Shown one piece after another: positions 61,622-64,000 of a stretch of 64,000 nt of DNA (position 1 is the stretch's first letter; every line of letters starts with the position of its first letter). The stretch covers positions 43,665,124 to 43,729,123 of the forward strand of contig NC_089226.1 in the NCBI RefSeq assembly GCF_963924675.1, in the 5' to 3' direction. This stretch comes from Phocoena phocoena (Eukaryota; Chordata; Mammalia; Artiodactyla; Phocoenidae). The notes beneath the pieces were generated by a model. That model had not been told where the DNA came from and made no database searches. It saw nothing but the letters and a program-made list of their open reading frames with translations. Position numbers and translations under genes: made by a program.

Positions 61622-62814
61622 TTTATTCCTGAAATTAAAATTGGGATTTCATTCAATGCAACACCCACTGTCAAATCAGCTTGTTGAATTATGTATATAA
61701 TTTAGTAATGACTTCTTTTCATATTGGATCAGAGCAGAAGGTAAGATTGGTTTGTGAAGTAATGTCTTCAGGAATTAGGGCATAATTTTCCCTTTGTGTA
61801 GACTCATTTTCCTTTAACATCCAAATCTGCCTCTATTTTGTTGTCACCTCATTTGAGACGCTGAATCTCATTCCCTGTTTCAATGGGCTTCGATTTCTGA
61901 TGCCATTAATACCTACTTTTTATAACAATTGAGAAGGAAGAAGTATCCAGCCTGCAGTATACTTTCAAGTCAGTTTTCTATTTCTGGAAAAGCTAAAACA
62001 ATTACCATTTAATTTGGGTGTCAATATCTGAAGCAACTTTTTATTGCCAAGATTTGAAAATGATGTATTATTGATAATAATGTGACAGATTACTAAAAAA
62101 TATTAACTATATATTTTTAACATTTAACATAGTATTGACATATAGATTTTTAGGAACCCATATATATGCCAATAATAGCCAGAATATATAACCAATATAA
62201 TATCCATATTTCCCCTATGTAGAAACTGGACATTCACATAATTATACATGACGTTTCTGAGCTTAACACTGACTTGAACTCTTAAAAATAGGTCATCTAA
62301 CTGAACTATTGCTAGTTAAGAAAGTTAATTTTCTGTTATTTTTATAGTGTTGAAGTTTGAACCTAAGTAATGCTAAATTTGAAGTAATTGGAAGGAGCCA
62401 TAGAATGTAATTCTCTAAGAAAATTAAAATTAGCAAAAGGATTTCTTTGAAACAATTGTGCCAATCTATTATTCTGTTTCCATTATTCCCTTAGAGTATG
62501 AATAAGAATAACTGATTCTACTCTACTGATTCGGTTGATAAATAAATATTGGAACGTGTTTCCAATAAATATTGGAAAGCATCTAAAACATTGGATACTA
62601 CAAAAAAAGTATGACATAAGATATAGGATAAAAGTGTTTTTTCACTTGTTTAATGAATGAAATCACTCAGATGGATATGGACTATGTTTTACAATCAAAA
62701 ATAAGGGAAGTGGAAGCAAAGCTAAAGTCTAATTATGTTACATGAAGTATAGTGTATTACTTTACCATACATATTTTAACATATATTAAAAATGTATAAT
62801 GTCCCACACATTAG
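61622..62814. other. Unique intergenic DNA
   Basis: No feature recognised. Confidence 0.45.
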
Positions 62815-63165
62815 TGTGTATAATGTCTGGAACATACATTATTTCATATAATTAAATTTACTCCTCATAACAATCCTTTGCAGTGGGTGCTATGGTGCAC
62901 TGCTCAGATACCTTGATATGTTAGCAGGGAAAATCTGCTTTATTGAGGCTGTCTTTATATGAGAAATAGAAATAGTAATGAAAACATAATTTATAAAATT
63001 TAGATTTTTTTCTTTCAACTTTGAAGCATGATGCTTAAAGGGCTTTACTGCATGAATTTATATGACAAATATCTATTGAGTGCCTGCTACATACTGGCAC
63101 TATTCTATGTGCTGACAAGTAAAAATCTTTGCTTTCAAGCAGCTTTACATTCTAGTGAGTTTTGA
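62815..63165 (-). repeat. MIR and L2 relics, antisense
   Basis: 62820-62900 reads as a reversed MIR 3' part ('cttactcctcataac'-like block, 'cagtgggtgctat'). 63055-63160 reads as a reversed L2 3' end ('tatctattgagtgcctgcta', 'cactattctatgtgctgaca', 'agctttacattctagtgag'). Confidence 0.55.
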
Positions 63166-64000
63166 GTCTGGTGTTTAAGGGCTTTGGGAAGTAAAAGATT
63201 GACAGATGTCAGATTCCTTTATGATTAATATACAAGTTTTTCTTCCCTCATCCTTCTGTCAAAAGCCCCAATCATTGATAATGTCTTCCCTCAAGGCTAA
63301 GAATATGTAACCTTTAAAAAAGTGAAAGTATATTTAACTTAATTTACATTAAAAAGAGAAAATTACTTATGAAATTCTAAGTTATTACCAATGACTAAAG
63401 CTAGACTAGTCTGGAAAGGTCCCAAGGAAGAAACTATGAAATTAAGAGCCAATATTTCACTGAAAAATAAGTTAACAAAATATAAAAACTTCAAAGAGGA
63501 AAAGGTTAAGAAAGGAAAATGTATTTTTTCAGATTTATATGTGTAAGATTTCACTTGAGATAAAATCATCTCAAATTGTAAGTAGAACTTATAAAACCCT
63601 AATTTATTTTTAAACAGAGAAATATCAATAAACAATTTGACTACCCGAGCCAACATTAGGAGCGGAGTCACCAATAGTATATAAAATGCCTTTGTATGAA
63701 TTAGAAAAAGTTGCCATCTCAGGGTAGATGAATCACAGAAGGGCACCCCTTTTCTCAAATTGACCCAATACCAAGTAGGGGTTCATGTAGAGATTCCACC
63801 CCAATGTGATCCTTCTTCAGGGGCCCTTGTTCAGGGAGCTACCTGAAAAAAAACAATACAGCAGACTTGATTGATGTCACAGGCAGAGGAGAAAGTAAAC
63901 TGTTCAAAAGAGCATCGTTAGAAACATAGCAAATTAAAGTTATCAATCGTGAAACAGACAAATACTGGAAAAAATTCAATTATTCCACAAAGGTGAAGTA
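63166..64000. other. Unassigned sequence with a long minus-strand open frame
   Basis: A 131-codon minus frame (63363-63758) is the longest frame here not lying in a repeat I recognise. It is rich in F, L, K and S, has no domain that I can see, and reads like chance in AT-rich DNA. Around 63640-63850 the sequence is locally richer in G and C ('caggggcccttgttcaggga') and could be a decayed exon, LTR or conserved element. I cannot say which. Confidence 0.3.

Noticed and set aside
1..64000. An undescribed multi-gene system or operon
   Set aside because: I looked for adjacent intact frames with consistent spacing on either strand. Every substantial frame with recognisable homology is a broken L1 or retroviral frame, and the rest are short, motif-free frames in AT-rich or GC-biased DNA.

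Overview
This is a stretch of mammalian nuclear intergenic DNA, almost certainly from a cetacean (whale or dolphin). The main evidence is a set of tRNA-derived SINEs with the cetacean CHR-type consensus, opening with a 'cttccctggtggcgcagtgg'-like 5' end. They occur together with a young cetartiodactyl-type LINE-1 family and much older mammal-wide repeats (MIR, L2, L1M, MaLR, hAT and Tigger elements). I see no intact host protein-coding gene, no tRNA or rRNA gene, and nothing of prokaryotic type. All long open frames with recognisable homology are retrotransposon frames: L1 ORF1/ORF2, and the gag of an endogenous retrovirus.

Layout. 1-5094: the 3' part of a young L1 (+), split by a SINE, followed head-to-tail by a second truncated L1 end. 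5096-6549: unique DNA with one MIR. 6550-8289: an L1 with an inverted 5' part (twin priming) and matching target-site duplications (TSDs). 8538-8750: a SINE with a perfect TSD. 9380-13411: old L1 pieces, a MIR, an antisense L1 end and a Tigger-like element. 13715-16745: an old L1 interrupted by a younger L1, which itself carries a SINE and odd AT-rich palindromic insertions. 17450-24500: old antisense L1 pieces around a degraded element flanked by related direct repeats. 26022-27180: an antisense young L1 fragment that lacks its own 3' end. 28165-31401: MIR, a hAT-type element, short tandem duplications and a MaLR-type LTR. 31657-35335: a 5'-truncated L1 with a perfect TSD and an apparent short 3' transduction. 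37519-43533: a Tigger-like element, an L1M 5' end, a class I endogenous retrovirus (LTR, GC-rich leader, broken gag), an old L1 3' end, and a hAT element with an 8-bp TSD. 44030-46482: an antisense old L1, then two SINEs and an L1 end stacked at one site. 46962-54352: the only full-length-architecture L1 in the window (5'UTR, ORF1, ORF2, 3'UTR), dead through a SINE insertion, stops and frameshifts. 54353-64000: mostly unique DNA with MIR/L2 relics, microsatellites, an LTR piece and an old antisense L1 carrying a SINE.

By my boundaries roughly three-fifths to two-thirds of the window is recognisable transposable element. The interesting content is the insertion history: nested order, TSDs, twin priming, a 3' transduction and stacked insertions. 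I did not find a new functional system. Subfamily names are from memory of consensus sequences and are deliberately general.
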